A stretch of 64,000 bases of DNA from Hymenobacter psychrotolerans DSM 18569 (GCF_900142395.1 NZ_FRAS01000011.1:1-64000); one strand, 5' to 3'. Counted from the stretch's first letter, positions 1 to 8,710 are shown. Numbers and translations are program-made. Notes: generated by a model not told the origin, from the letters alone.

Positions 1-2
1 CG

Positions 3-341
3 GCCCACTGCCACGACGGGGCTACCGCTGCCCGCCTCTGGGACGCCCTGGCGCTGGGCAGCGAGCTACTTGACCGGCTGCAGACCGTGTTCGTGGACGG
101 TGGCTTTGGCCGCCGCTTTCGCCAGCACTTGGCGGGCCGAGGCCTGCAGGCACAGGTGCCGATGGGCGTAGTGGCCCATAAAGGCCGCTTTTTTATCCAC
201 GCCAAGCGTTGGGTCGTGGAACGCAGTATTGCTTGGGCCGGTACCAACCGCCGCTTGGCCAAGGACTACGAACGAAAAATCCAGCACGCCAACGCCTGGC
301 TGTACCTAGCCAATATCCGACGACTCATTAAGCTAACTTAA
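3..341 (+). CDS. IS5-family transposase, C-terminal part (5' end outside window)
   Basis: This is the C-terminal end of a DDE transposase; the frame is open to the left edge of the window, so the gene begins outside it. The visible 112 residues include the VERSIAWAGTNRRLAKDYER stretch, which matches the catalytic-Glu region of IS5-type transposases (usual form WVVERTFAWL.RNRRL.KDYE). The Glu of VER would be the third acidic residue of the DDE triad; an upstream FVDGGF segment probably carries the second. The stop is at 339-341. The following TTAAACAGCTTCTTA (about 340-355) may be the right inverted repeat of the element, but the left end cannot be seen to confirm it. It could be an intact IS copy or a fragment. 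Confidence 0.8.
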   Translation, partial: AHCHDGATAARLWDALALGSELLDRLQTVFVDGGFGRRFRQHLAGRGLQAQVPMGVVAHKGRFFIHAKRWVVERSIAWAGTNRRLAKDYERKIQHANAWLYLANIRRLIKLT

Positions 342-377
342 ACAGCTTCTTAGAATTATCTGAGATGATCCTAAACT

Positions 378-411
378 TTTGCTATACAATTGATGTATGT
401 ACATATATTTG
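378..411 (+). promoter_or_regulatory. Predicted Bacteroidota-type promoter for the pirin operon
   Basis: TTTG at 378-381 is followed after 22 nt by TATATTTG at 404-411, which fits the Bacteroidota -33 TTTG / -7 TAnnTTTG consensus. It lies about 47 nt before the pirin start at 458. The spacer is slightly longer than the usual 19-21 nt. Confidence 0.4.
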
Positions 412-457
412 CATCAACCACCGGTAGTCGCCGGCCTTTTCACCCAGACTTTCCGCT

Positions 458-1174
458 ATGCAAACCCTGCTTCATACCGCTGCTTCCCGCGGCCACGCCA
501 ACCACGGCTGGCTCAATTCTTACCACACGTTCAGCTTTGCGGGCTACCAGAATCCGCAGCGCATGCATTTCGGGGTGTTGCGCGTGCTCAATGATGATAC
601 CGTAGCCGCCGGCATGGGCTTTGGCGCTCACCCCCACGACAACATGGAAATCATCAGCATTCCGCTGGCCGGCACGCTGGAGCACAAGGACAATGCCGGC
701 AACCACGGCATTATCCGGAGTGGCGACGTGCAGGTGATGAGTGCCGGTACGGGCATTGCGCACAGCGAGAAAAACCACAGCCAGAGCGAGGAAGTGAAGT
801 TTCTGCAGATCTGGCTGTTTCCGAACAAGCGGGGCGTGCAGCCCCGCTACGACCAGCAGTCTTTTGAGCCGGCTGGCCGCCGCAACCAGTTCCAGCAGGT
901 GCTTTCGCCCAGCCCCGGGGATGCGGGCGTCTGGATCCATCAGGATGCGTGGTTTCATCTGGCCGATTTTGACGCCGGCTTTGCGACTGACTATCAGGTG
1001 AAGCGCCCCGGCAACGGCGTGTATGTGTTTGTGCTGGAAGGCGGCGTGACGGTAGCGGGCCAGCCATTGCACCGCCGCGACGGGTTCGGGCTGTGGGAAA
1101 CCGAGTCGTTTTCTGTGCAGGCCGACAGTGCTGCCCGCCTGCTGCTCATAGAAGTGCCCATGAACCTGCCGTAA
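458..1174 (+). CDS. Pirin family protein (first copy)
   Basis: A 238-residue bicupin of the pirin family. Pirins are cytosolic metal-binding proteins, some with quercetin 2,3-dioxygenase activity and some acting as redox-sensing regulators. The N-terminal cupin carries the expected metal ligands: His58 and His60 in AHPHDN, His102 and Glu104 in GIAHSE. Length is typical. The ATG at 458 gives MQTLLHTAASRG, the usual pirin start. It is the first gene of a tight unit with a nitroreductase (28 nt downstream) and a second pirin whose four metal ligands fall at identical residue numbers. The family assignment is firm. The substrate is unknown; a role in quinone or flavonoid oxidation is only suggested by the neighbouring nitroreductase. 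Confidence 0.93.
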   Translation: MQTLLHTAASRGHANHGWLNSYHTFSFAGYQNPQRMHFGVLRVLNDDTVAAGMGFGAHPHDNMEIISIPLAGTLEHKDNAGNHGIIRSGDVQVMSAGTGIAHSEKNHSQSEEVKFLQIWLFPNKRGVQPRYDQQSFEPAGRRNQFQQVLSPSPGDAGVWIHQDAWFHLADFDAGFATDYQVKRPGNGVYVFVLEGGVTVAGQPLHRRDGFGLWETESFSVQADSAARLLLIEVPMNLP

Positions 1175-1201
1175 ACAGTAGTGTTGGGCCGTTTAACCAT
1201 C

Positions 1202-1816
1202 ATGCTTACCACAAATTCTGCGCAAGCCGCACCCCTAATGAAACACGCTCCCACTACCTACCCGGTGCACGAAATCATCCGCAAGCGCTGGAGCCCCCGG
1301 GCATTTGCCAGCCAGCCGGTAGCCCCCGAAGCGCTGGAGCAGGTATTCGAGGCCGCCTCCTGGGCTGCCAGCGCCATGAACGAGCAGCCCTGGCGCTACA
1401 TCTACGCCCACCAGGCCGACGCGGAAACCTTCCGGAAAATGGTCGACTGCCTGCTGCCCGGCAACCAGCCCTGGGCCAAAAACGCCCCGGTGCTGATTCT
1501 GGCGCTGGCCAAGACGCAGTACGACAACGGTACGCCCAACGGCGCAGCTCTCCACGACCTGGGCATGGCCAATGCCAACCTGATGCTGGAGGCTACCGCC
1601 ATAGGCCTGCACGGCCACTTCATGGGCGGGTTCGATCCGGCCAAGACCAAAGAGGCCTTCCAGCTTCCGGACACACTGCAGCCCGTAGCCTTCATTGCAC
1701 TGGGCTATATGGGCGAAGCTGAGCAACTGGAGGAGCCTTTCCTGAGCCGGGAAAAAGCGCCACGCCAGCGCAAGCCCATCGGCGAAATCTCCTTCCACCA
1801 GCAGCTTCCCGCCTAG
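1202..1816 (+). CDS. Nitroreductase family protein
   Basis: An FMN-dependent nitroreductase-fold protein of about 204 residues. It begins the family pattern with IIRKRWSPRAF, has the FMN-contact segment ASWAASAMNEQPWRY, and carries a C-terminal ALGYMGE. Members reduce nitro groups, quinones or other electrophiles with NAD(P)H. The ATG at 1202 is preferred; an internal ATG at 1238 (MKHAPTTYPVHEII) would also give a complete domain and an upstream GTG at 1181 is less likely. It sits between two pirin genes, its TAG stop only 2 nt before the TTG start of the second, so all three are probably co-transcribed and the last two translationally coupled. Substrate cannot be told from sequence. Confidence 0.9.
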   Translation: MLTTNSAQAAPLMKHAPTTYPVHEIIRKRWSPRAFASQPVAPEALEQVFEAASWAASAMNEQPWRYIYAHQADAETFRKMVDCLLPGNQPWAKNAPVLILALAKTQYDNGTPNGAALHDLGMANANLMLEATAIGLHGHFMGGFDPAKTKEAFQLPDTLQPVAFIALGYMGEAEQLEEPFLSREKAPRQRKPIGEISFHQQLPA

Positions 1817-1818
1817 CT

Positions 1819-2529
1819 TTGCCGCATCTGCTCACTTCCGCCGCCAGCCGGGGCCTGAAAGACATTGGCTGGCTGCAAAGCCACTTTTCGCTCAGCTTCG
1901 GGCCCTACGCCAACCCTGCCCGCAGCGGCTTCGGCCTGCTGCGCGTCTTCAACGACGACTTTGTGCAGCCCGGCAACGGGTTTGGCCTGCATGCGCACGC
2001 CAACATGGAAATCATTTCGGTGATGCTGGCCGGGCGCATGAACCACAAGGACTCGCTGGGCTACTCAGAGGAGGTGACGGCGGACTGGGTGCAGATTATG
2101 AGTGCCGGCAGCGGCCTGCGCCACGAGGAGCATAATATCGGCGACGAGGAAGTGAATTTCCTGCAGATCTGGATTGAGCCCAAGCTGCAAAACGTGACGC
2201 CCCGCTACCAGCGCCGCCATTTTCCGGCCGAAAAGCGCCGTAACCAGCTCACCACCATCGTCAGCAATGAGGAAGGCACGGCGCACTGCTGGATCAGCCA
2301 GAACGCGAAGCTGGCGCTCGGCTATTTCGAGGCCGGCCAGCAGCTTACGTATGCACTGAATCCGGTAAACAAAGGCGTGTTCCTCTTCCTGATGGAAGGC
2401 GGGCTTACCGTAAACGGGCAGACCGTGGCCCGGCGGGAAAGTATCGGCCTTTGGGAAACCGCTGAGGTGCAGATAGCCTGCACGGCCGAAAGCCGGTTTA
2501 TTCTGATTGAAGCGCCGATTAACCATTAA
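1819..2529 (+). CDS. Pirin family protein (second copy), TTG start
   Basis: A 236-residue pirin paralogue of the gene at 458. Metal ligands are at the same residue numbers: His58 and His60 in LHAHAN, His102 and Glu104 in LRHEEH. No ATG is available at the N-terminus. TTG at 1819 gives MPHLLTSAASRGLKDIGWLQ, which aligns residue for residue with the first pirin (MQTLLHTAASRGHANHGWLN), so TTG is taken as the start. It begins 2 nt after the nitroreductase stop, fitting coupled translation. A strong intrinsic terminator follows at 2548-2586 and closes the three-gene operon. The two pirins have diverged substantially outside the core and may have different substrates. Confidence 0.9.
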   Translation: MPHLLTSAASRGLKDIGWLQSHFSLSFGPYANPARSGFGLLRVFNDDFVQPGNGFGLHAHANMEIISVMLAGRMNHKDSLGYSEEVTADWVQIMSAGSGLRHEEHNIGDEEVNFLQIWIEPKLQNVTPRYQRRHFPAEKRRNQLTTIVSNEEGTAHCWISQNAKLALGYFEAGQQLTYALNPVNKGVFLFLMEGGLTVNGQTVARRESIGLWETAEVQIACTAESRFILIEAPINH

Positions 2530-2547
2530 CGCAGGCCTCTGAAGCGC

Positions 2548-2586
2548 AAAGCCCCGCACACACTCCTGGTATGTGCGGGGCTTTTT
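2548..2586 (+). terminator. Intrinsic terminator after the pirin operon
   Basis: AAAGCCCCGCACA and TGTGCGGGGCTTT form a 13-bp stem with a short loop, followed by a T run (CTTTTTAG). It lies 19 nt after the second pirin stop. Confidence 0.9.
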
Positions 2587-2849
2587 AGTGCTTGAAAATG
2601 CCTTCCACAGCTCAAACAGCCAGCCTGTTGCGCTTACGGCTCCCTCCTGCCTTCTTCCTTCCGACTCGGCCGGGCCGGTGGCAGCCGAAGTTGCACCGCA
2701 CCCGGCTGCCACCGGCCGGCTGCTTCCACAATTTTATCCCTGAATAATCCTTAATACCACCACAACTCACAGATAATGACGTGCCTATAGGTTCTTGCCC
2801 GGAATTTATTCCGAAATTCGGGGCCAAAGTTGCTTGTCTTGTTTATAGT
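2587..2849. other. Intergenic region with a GC-rich hairpin
   Basis: No gene is supported here. It contains a perfect 15-bp inverted repeat, GGCCGGTGGCAGCCG (2673-2687) and CGGCTGCCACCGGCC (2703-2717), and an AT-richer stretch from about 2735 that probably holds the promoter of the S9 peptidase. No clear TAnnTTTG was found. Confidence 0.5.
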
Positions 2850-5303
2850 ATGAAACAAACTTTCCTCTTGCTTGCCCTGAGTCTGGCGGGCCTGGCCGGC
2901 CGGGCGCAGGACCTGCCCTACCAGCAGCCACCCGCCGCCATTGCCACACTGGCTGAAGCCGCACCGACGCCGCGCGTCAGCATTTCGCCTAACGGGCAGT
3001 GGATGCTGATGATGGATGTGCAGGACATGCCCGCCATTGCCGATTTGTCGCAGCCGGAGCTCCGGCTGGCCGGCCTGCGCATCAACCCGCGCACCAACGG
3101 CCCCAGCCGGGTTATGTATGCTACTACACTGCGCCTGAAGCGCCTGCCCGACGGCAAAGAGCTGCTGGTGCAGGGCCTGCCGGCCAACGCCCGCATCAGC
3201 GAGGTCAGCTGGTCGCCGGACAACTCGAAAATCGCCTTCACGCACACCACCGACAACCACCTGGAGCTGTGGCTGGCCGACGTATCGGCGGCTTCGGCGC
3301 GGCTGGTGCCCAACCTGTTTCTGAACGGCGTGTTCGGGTCGTCGCACGAGTGGGTATCGGATAGCAAAACCTTGATTGCGCGCGCCATTGTGGGCGGACG
3401 CGGCGAGGTACCTTCTACGCTGGTGGCGCCTACCGGCCCTACCATTCAGGAAAACAAAGGCCGCACGGCCGCTGCCCGCACCTACCAGGATCTGCTGAAA
3501 AACCCGGCCGATGAGCGGCTGTTTCAATACTACGCGCTGGCCCAGACCGTGAAAGTGGGCGTTGATGGCCGTATGCAGCCGCTGGGCGAGCCGGGCATCA
3601 TTCAGCAGGCCTCACCTTCGCCGAATGGGCGCTTCGTGCTGCTGAAAACCCGCCACCGGCCCTTCTCCTACACGCTGCCAGTGAGCAGCTTCCCGGTGCG
3701 GGTAGATATTCTGAGCATGGAAGGCCCCGTGGTGAAAACCCTCGATGACCTGCCGCTGGCCGACAACGTACCGACCAGCTTCGATGCCGCTCCTACCGGC
3801 CCGCGGGCCCACGGCTGGCGCGAAGATGCCCCGGCTACCGTGTACTGGGTGGAAGCGCAGGATGGCGGCGACCCGAAAACCGCCGCGCCCGTGCGCGACA
3901 AGATTTTTGCCCTCGCCGCTCCTTTTGAAGGTCCGGCGCTGGAACTGGCCGCGCTGCCGCTGCGCTTTTCCCGCATCTACTGGGGCACCGACAAGCTGGC
4001 GCTGGTGGAAGGCTACCGCTGGGCCGACCGCCACGAAACGATGTGGACGCTGGACCTGGCTACCAAAACGTCCCTCACCGTCTTGTTCGACCGGTCGTCG
4101 CAGAACACCTACACCGACCCCGGCACGCCCTACCTGAAGCGCAACGAGCTGGGCCGCTCCGTGCTGGCTACCGACGCAACCAGCAACACGATTTACCTGC
4201 TGGGCGCCGGCGCCTCGCCGGAAGGCGACCGGCCGTTTGTGGACGAATTGAACGTGCGCACCAAGAAAGGCCAGCGCTGGTGGCGCTCCGCCGCCCCCTA
4301 CTACGAGGTGCCGCTCACGATTTTGGATGCCGGCAAGCGCCAGATTGTGACGCGCCGCGAAGCGGTGAACGAGGCGCCCAACTATTTCCTGCGCGACACG
4401 CGGGGTGGCCGCCTGGTAGCTCTGACGCGCTTTACGAATCCCTACGCCAGCCTGGGGGGCCTGAAGAAGCAGGTGCTCAAGTACAAGCGCCCCGATGGCG
4501 TGGAACTGACCGCCAACCTGTATCTGCCGCCGGCTTACAAGAAGGAAGATGGCCCGCTGCCCACGCTGCTGGAAGCGTATCCGGTGGAGTTCAAGGACAA
4601 GAAGGACGCCAGCCAGGTGAAAGGCTCGCCGTATGCCTTCACGCGCCTCTCGTGGGGCTCGCCGGTGTACTGGGTGACGCAGGGCTACGCTGTGCTGCAG
4701 GGCGCCAGCATTCCGATTGTGGGCGAAGGCGACAAGCAGCCCAACGACACCTACACCGAGCAGCTGGTAGCCTCGGCCAAAGCGGCCATTGATGAAGGCC
4801 AGCGCCTGGGCGTAGTGGACCCCAAGCGCGTAGCCGTGATGGGCCACAGCTACGGGGCCTTCATGACGGCCAACCTGCTGGCGCATTCCAGCCTGTTCAA
4901 GGCCGGTATTGCCCGCAGCGGCGCCTACAACCGCACCCTCACGCCGTTCGGCTTCCAGGGCGAGGAGCGCACCTACTGGCAGGCCCCGGAAGTCTACAAC
5001 GCCATGTCGCCGTTCAACTACGCCGACAAAATCAAGACCCCGATTCTGCTGATTCACGGCGAGGCCGACAACAACTCCGGCACGTTCCCGATGCAGAGCG
5101 AGCGGTTCTACAGCGCCCTGAAAGGCCACGGCGCCATGGTGCGCTACGTAGTGCTGCCGGCTGAGTCGCACGGCTACGCGGCCCGCGAGTCCATCATGCA
5201 CATGCTCTGGGAGATGAACTCGTGGCTGGACAAGCATGTGAAGAACACACCGGCCGTAGGAGCCGCTCCGGCCCCGGCTGCCCCCGAGGCATCCGGCAAC
5301 TAG
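2850..5303 (+). CDS. Secreted prolyl-oligopeptidase-family (S9) serine peptidase
   Basis: An 817-residue exported serine peptidase of clan SC, family S9, closest in layout to the S9C/S9D glutamyl-endopeptidase-like proteins of Bacteroidota. The ATG at 2850 gives a Sec signal peptide (MKQTFLLLALSLAGLAGRAQ); an in-frame ATG at 2781 would place 23 extra residues ahead of it and is rejected. Residues about 25-560 are the beta-propeller. The alpha/beta-hydrolase domain follows, with nucleophile Ser667 in GHSYGAF, Asp740 in HGEADNNSG and His774 in ESHGYAA. The C-terminus is a Pro/Ala-rich tail. It stands alone between two terminators. It should cleave short peptides in the periplasm; P1 preference is not certain. 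Confidence 0.93.
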   Translation: MKQTFLLLALSLAGLAGRAQDLPYQQPPAAIATLAEAAPTPRVSISPNGQWMLMMDVQDMPAIADLSQPELRLAGLRINPRTNGPSRVMYATTLRLKRLPDGKELLVQGLPANARISEVSWSPDNSKIAFTHTTDNHLELWLADVSAASARLVPNLFLNGVFGSSHEWVSDSKTLIARAIVGGRGEVPSTLVAPTGPTIQENKGRTAAARTYQDLLKNPADERLFQYYALAQTVKVGVDGRMQPLGEPGIIQQASPSPNGRFVLLKTRHRPFSYTLPVSSFPVRVDILSMEGPVVKTLDDLPLADNVPTSFDAAPTGPRAHGWREDAPATVYWVEAQDGGDPKTAAPVRDKIFALAAPFEGPALELAALPLRFSRIYWGTDKLALVEGYRWADRHETMWTLDLATKTSLTVLFDRSSQNTYTDPGTPYLKRNELGRSVLATDATSNTIYLLGAGASPEGDRPFVDELNVRTKKGQRWWRSAAPYYEVPLTILDAGKRQIVTRREAVNEAPNYFLRDTRGGRLVALTRFTNPYASLGGLKKQVLKYKRPDGVELTANLYLPPAYKKEDGPLPTLLEAYPVEFKDKKDASQVKGSPYAFTRLSWGSPVYWVTQGYAVLQGASIPIVGEGDKQPNDTYTEQLVASAKAAIDEGQRLGVVDPKRVAVMGHSYGAFMTANLLAHSSLFKAGIARSGAYNRTLTPFGFQGEERTYWQAPEVYNAMSPFNYADKIKTPILLIHGEADNNSGTFPMQSERFYSALKGHGAMVRYVVLPAESHGYAARESIMHMLWEMNSWLDKHVKNTPAVGAAPAPAAPEASGN

Positions 5304-5326
5304 GCCGCTCCTTTTTCTGCTACCGC

Positions 5327-5364
5327 AAAAACACCTCAGGCGTACTGCTTGGGGTGTTTTTTTT
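5327..5364 (+). terminator. Intrinsic terminator after the S9 peptidase
   Basis: AAAAACACCTC and GGGGTGTTTT form the stem, and a run of eight or more T follows directly. It is 24 nt after the stop at 5303. Confidence 0.85.
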
Positions 5365-5491
5365 ATGCTCTGCCAGAAGCACGCCAGTAAGGCAAGCTGG
5401 TGTGTAATATCCTGGCCAAAAAGTAACCCACTGCTGACAGTCTGCGTTTTAAAGGCACATATACAGTTTACTTACCCTAAACTCAGACGTC

Positions 5492-5779
5492 ATGAAAACC
5501 CTCAAAATATATGTAGCCATGCTGTCGGCCGTACTTATGCTGGGCGGCACGGTGGCCTCGCCGGAAGTACAGGCTCAAACCAAGAAAGGCTGGAGCAAAA
5601 AGGCTAAAGGCGCTGCCATTGGCGGTGGGGCCGGTGCCGCAACCGGTGCCGTAGTAGGCGGCGGTAAAGGTGCCATTGTAGGCGGCGTAGTAGGCGCTGC
5701 AGCCGGTGGCGTTATCGGCCGTAAAAAAGACAAGAAGAAAGACCCGGTACGCTACCAGGAATACTCAAAGAAAGACTAG
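5492..5779 (+). CDS. Small exported glycine-zipper protein
   Basis: A 95-residue protein with a Sec signal peptide (residues 1 to about 28, ending VQAQT) followed by a lysine-rich stretch (KKGWSKKAKG). Next is a glycine-zipper segment at about residues 41-76, with repeated AIGGGAGAATGAVVGGG-type GxxxG spacing, and a charged tail (KKDKKKDPVRYQEYSKKD). Similar YMGG/glycine-zipper proteins are common in Bacteroidota and are thought to associate with the outer membrane. It is monocistronic and ends 24 nt before a bidirectional terminator. No enzymatic function is suggested. Confidence 0.8.
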   Translation: MKTLKIYVAMLSAVLMLGGTVASPEVQAQTKKGWSKKAKGAAIGGGAGAATGAVVGGGKGAIVGGVVGAAAGGVIGRKKDKKKDPVRYQEYSKKD

Positions 5780-5803
5780 CGCCCCTCAAACCGGCGTTAG
5801 CTG

Positions 5804-5839
5804 AAAAAGGCCCCGCACCACTTGGCACGGGGCCTTTTT
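5804..5839. terminator. Bidirectional intrinsic terminator
   Basis: AAAAAGGCCCCG and CGGGGCCTTTTT form a symmetrical stem with A and T tracts on both sides. It therefore serves both the glycine-zipper gene (+) and the convergent methyltransferase gene (-). Confidence 0.88.
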
Positions 5840-5857
5840 ACGTTCTGGCAGCAACAC

Positions 5858-6904
5858 TTAGCAGCAGGAAGCTGCCGCGGCGTCATCGGAAGCGGCAGCT
5901 GCTGGTGCCGGGCCGCAGGGAAACAGGCCGAAGTGCTGCTCCTTGTTGCCGAGCACCTGAAAATGCGCCCCGTAGCGCGTCTGGCTCACCATATCGGCGG
6001 TGTTGCCGCACACCAGCATCGGGCGGCCGGTTTCGAACAGGTGGTGGTCATCGAGGGCAAAGCTGTGGGCGTGGCCGGGAATGGTGCCGTGGTAGATGGC
6101 CACCTGGCCGTGGTCTTCGCACTGGTCTTCGAGGTCGAGCTTGAAGGCCCGCACCGTGAGCGAGTAGAACTTGATGTTGCCGACTTTCTGCTCGATTTCG
6201 GGGTTGCCGATGCTGAGGCGGCGGCTGGCCGTGAGGCGGTAGTCGCGGATGCCGAGGCGGTGCAGCAGGCGCCGGAAGTCTTCGGTGTAGAGCGCGCCGC
6301 TCAGGCACTCGCCATACAGCACCGGGTCCTGGCGCAGGCTTTCCGGAATGCGGCGGTCGGCGAATACGTCGGCAATGTGCAGCTCCCCGCCGGGCTTCAG
6401 CACCCGGAAAATCTCGCGGTAGGTGGCTTCTTTATCGGTGCTGAGGTTGAGCACGCAGTTGCTGACTACCACGTCCACGCTGTTGTCGGCGAGGTCGGCG
6501 GTGCGCAGGTCTTCGATGTAGCCGTGGCGGAACTCCACGTTGGGCCGGGCGTAGCCGAACCGCGCCGTGTGCGCATCGATATGGCGGCGCGCCACGGCCA
6601 GCTGCTCCTCGGTCATATCCACCCCGATGACGTGGCCCGATTCGCCCACCAGCTTCGAAAGCAGATACGCGTCGCGGCCGCTGCCCGAGCCCAGGTCGAG
6701 CACGGTGCAACCTTCCACCAGCGGCGGCACGGCCACGCCACAGCCGTAGTATTTTTCCAGCACCTCAGGCTCCAGCTGGGCCAGAATGCGTTTGTGGGCC
6801 TCCGGAATATCGTCGGTGCAGCAGGCGTTGGTTTGCAGGTCCTGCTGGGTTTGCAGCTGGCGGCCGTAGTAGTCCCGGACCTGGTGTTGGGTGAGTTCTT
6901 CCAT
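5858..6904 (-). CDS. arsM: Arsenite S-adenosylmethionine methyltransferase
   Basis: A 348-residue class I SAM methyltransferase matching ArsM, which methylates As(III) stepwise to volatile or excretable methylarsenicals in the cytosol. SAM-binding motif I is VLDLGSGSGRDAY (residues 68-80). The three cysteines conserved in ArsM are present in context: Cys55 in KYYGCG, Cys150 in SNCVLNLS and Cys200 in GECLSGAL. An N-terminal CCTDD pair (Cys28-29) and a C-terminal Cys-Cys (ASCC) are typical additions in As-binding homologues. The C-terminal third is the ArsM-specific region. No arsR, arsB, arsC or acr3 gene is adjacent. A related methyltransferase with another substrate is possible, but the cysteine set makes ArsM the best call. 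Confidence 0.88.
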   Translation of the reverse strand: MEELTQHQVRDYYGRQLQTQQDLQTNACCTDDIPEAHKRILAQLEPEVLEKYYGCGVAVPPLVEGCTVLDLGSGSGRDAYLLSKLVGESGHVIGVDMTEEQLAVARRHIDAHTARFGYARPNVEFRHGYIEDLRTADLADNSVDVVVSNCVLNLSTDKEATYREIFRVLKPGGELHIADVFADRRIPESLRQDPVLYGECLSGALYTEDFRRLLHRLGIRDYRLTASRRLSIGNPEIEQKVGNIKFYSLTVRAFKLDLEDQCEDHGQVAIYHGTIPGHAHSFALDDHHLFETGRPMLVCGNTADMVSQTRYGAHFQVLGNKEQHFGLFPCGPAPAAAASDDAAAASCC

Positions 6905-6945
6905 ATCAAGAGTGGATGAGGCAGGCTTTAACTGAATCCTGGAGC

Positions 6946-7539
6946 TTAGTGACGCACCCAGGTCACTTTTTCGGCTATTGGTTTGCGGATATTGCTGCCG
7001 GGCTGCTGCTGCACGTAGCCCAGCGAGAAAAAGCCCAGCAGCCGGTCGTCGGGCCCCAACCCGAAAAACGGTTTGGCTTCTTCCAGGTACGTAATGCCGC
7101 CGCTGCCCCAGTAGCCGCCCAGGCCATACGCAGTAGCCGAGAGGTGCAGATTCTGGACGGCGCAGGCCACGGCCTCAATTTCCTCTACTTCCGGCACTTC
7201 GCTGTGCCGTTTCATGCCAATGGCAATGACGTGGGAGCAGCGCAAGGGGTTGGCGGCCAGCTTCTCATACTTGCCCTGCTGAAACTTCTCGCCGGCCCGC
7301 TCCTTGTACAGCGCCGCCTGAAAGTCGGCGAGCTTCTGCAGGCCGGCCCCGCTGAATACCACAAAGCGCCACGGCTCGGTGCGCTTGTGCGTGGGCGCCC
7401 AGTTGGCGTTTTCGAGGAGCTGCTCGATGATGGCATCAGGAATCACCTGGCCCGGCACGAACTGCACGGGCTGAATGCTGCGACGGGCCCGGATAAGACG
7501 GTCGAATTCAGCGGTATCTAAGGAAGCGGGGTATGGCAT
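6946..7539 (-). CDS. Nitroreductase family protein, YdjA-like
   Basis: A 197-residue FMN-dependent nitroreductase-fold protein. FMN-contact elements are RARRSIQPVQF near the N-terminus, NANWAPTHKRTEPWRFVVF in the middle and YGLGGYWGSGG towards the C-terminus. The short length and the APTHKRTEPWRF motif fit the YdjA/TdsD-type subgroup rather than the other nitroreductase in this window (1202-1816), with which it shares little beyond the fold. It lies 41 nt upstream of arsM on the same strand, so the two may be co-transcribed. Physiological substrate is unknown. Confidence 0.88.
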   Translation of the reverse strand: MPYPASLDTAEFDRLIRARRSIQPVQFVPGQVIPDAIIEQLLENANWAPTHKRTEPWRFVVFSGAGLQKLADFQAALYKERAGEKFQQGKYEKLAANPLRCSHVIAIGMKRHSEVPEVEEIEAVACAVQNLHLSATAYGLGGYWGSGGITYLEEAKPFFGLGPDDRLLGFFSLGYVQQQPGSNIRKPIAEKVTWVRH

Positions 7540-7691
7540 GAGGGCGAGAGCAACTGCGTTTGATGACTACCACCAGCAACCCGGAGCAGGGGCGTTAGGT
7601 TACCAGGGCCGCCAGGCCGACCGGAACGCATAATGCGGGCATTTCAAGGCAATATGCAACCTGTGGCGGCTTTTTGCAGATAGTGTTGGGT

Positions 7692-8627
7692 ATGCAGCTT
7701 TTCGTTTTTACCACTCTCCATGACACCGCGCGGCAGCTGCTGCGCCACCAGCTTCCGGCCGAAGTACAGCCGGTATTCCGCCAGGAACTCCCCTCCCACA
7801 ACCAGCAGGCCGCTTTTCAGCAGGCCGACTTAGTGCTGGGCAACCCGCCAGCCGACTGGTTTGCGGCCGGCCCGCCGCCCGGCCTCCGGTTCTGGCAAAT
7901 AGACTCGGCCGGCATCGAGCGGTACCAGCACCTGGACGTTGGGTTTCCGGTGGCGAATGTTGGCGACTATTTTGCTTGGCCCTGCGCCGAAACCATTGTG
8001 GCGGGCATTCTGGGCTGGTATCGGCACATTCCGGAGCTGGCCGTGCTGCAAAGCCGCCGCGAGTGGGTGGGCGCCCCCATCCGGAGCCGCGTGGGCTTGC
8101 TGCGCGACAAGCGTGTGATAATTCTGGGCAGCGGCGCCATCGGGCAGGCCGTGGCCGAGCAGCTGGCCGGCTTCCGCTGTGACATTCGTTTTCTGGCCCG
8201 CACCGACCCCAAGGCGCAGCTTCACTCGCGGGAAGAGCTACTGGCGGCGCTGCCCGAAACCGATGTGGCGGTCAATTGCCTACCGGGCAGCGCCGAAAAA
8301 TTCTTCTCCGCCGAGCTGGTGCAGGCCATGCCCACGCACAGCCTGTACGCCAGCATCGGGCGGGGCAACACCACCGACGAGCCGGCGCTGATAGCAGCGC
8401 TGCAGGCCGGCCGCCTGGCCGGCGCCGTCCTCGACGTAACGGCCCAGGAACCGCTGCCAGCTGAGCATCCATTCTGGCAGATGCCCAACGTACTGCTCAC
8501 CCAGCACAGCGGCGGCGGCCAGCCCCGCGAAGACGAAGGCAAAGTGGAAATTCTGCTGCGCAACCTGCGGCATCTGCTGCAGCAGGAACCGCTGGAAAAC
8601 CTGGTGACGCTGAAGAAAGGCTACTGA
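7692..8627 (+). CDS. D-2-hydroxyacid dehydrogenase (glyoxylate/hydroxypyruvate reductase A-like)
   Basis: A 311-residue NAD(P)-dependent oxidoreductase of the D-isomer 2-hydroxyacid dehydrogenase family. The nucleotide-binding fold has VIILGSGAIGQAV at about residues 142-154. The catalytic-domain return shows ASIGRGNTTDEPAL, then DVTAQEPLPAEHPFW and the active-site His in NVLLTQHSGG. Proteins of this subgroup reduce glyoxylate or hydroxypyruvate. The ATG at 7692 is chosen over an in-frame TTG or GTG a few codons upstream because it gives MQLFVFTTLHDTA, a clean beta-strand start. It is monocistronic, running divergently from the nitroreductase at 6946-7539. Confidence 0.87.
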   Translation: MQLFVFTTLHDTARQLLRHQLPAEVQPVFRQELPSHNQQAAFQQADLVLGNPPADWFAAGPPPGLRFWQIDSAGIERYQHLDVGFPVANVGDYFAWPCAETIVAGILGWYRHIPELAVLQSRREWVGAPIRSRVGLLRDKRVIILGSGAIGQAVAEQLAGFRCDIRFLARTDPKAQLHSREELLAALPETDVAVNCLPGSAEKFFSAELVQAMPTHSLYASIGRGNTTDEPALIAALQAGRLAGAVLDVTAQEPLPAEHPFWQMPNVLLTQHSGGGQPREDEGKVEILLRNLRHLLQQEPLENLVTLKKGY

Positions 8628-8710
8628 GCCTGAAGCCAAGGCCGACAATAACCTTGCTTCCGGAAAGCTGGTAGGCAACTACCATATCTCACTTTCAATC
8701 CGCTCATCTG

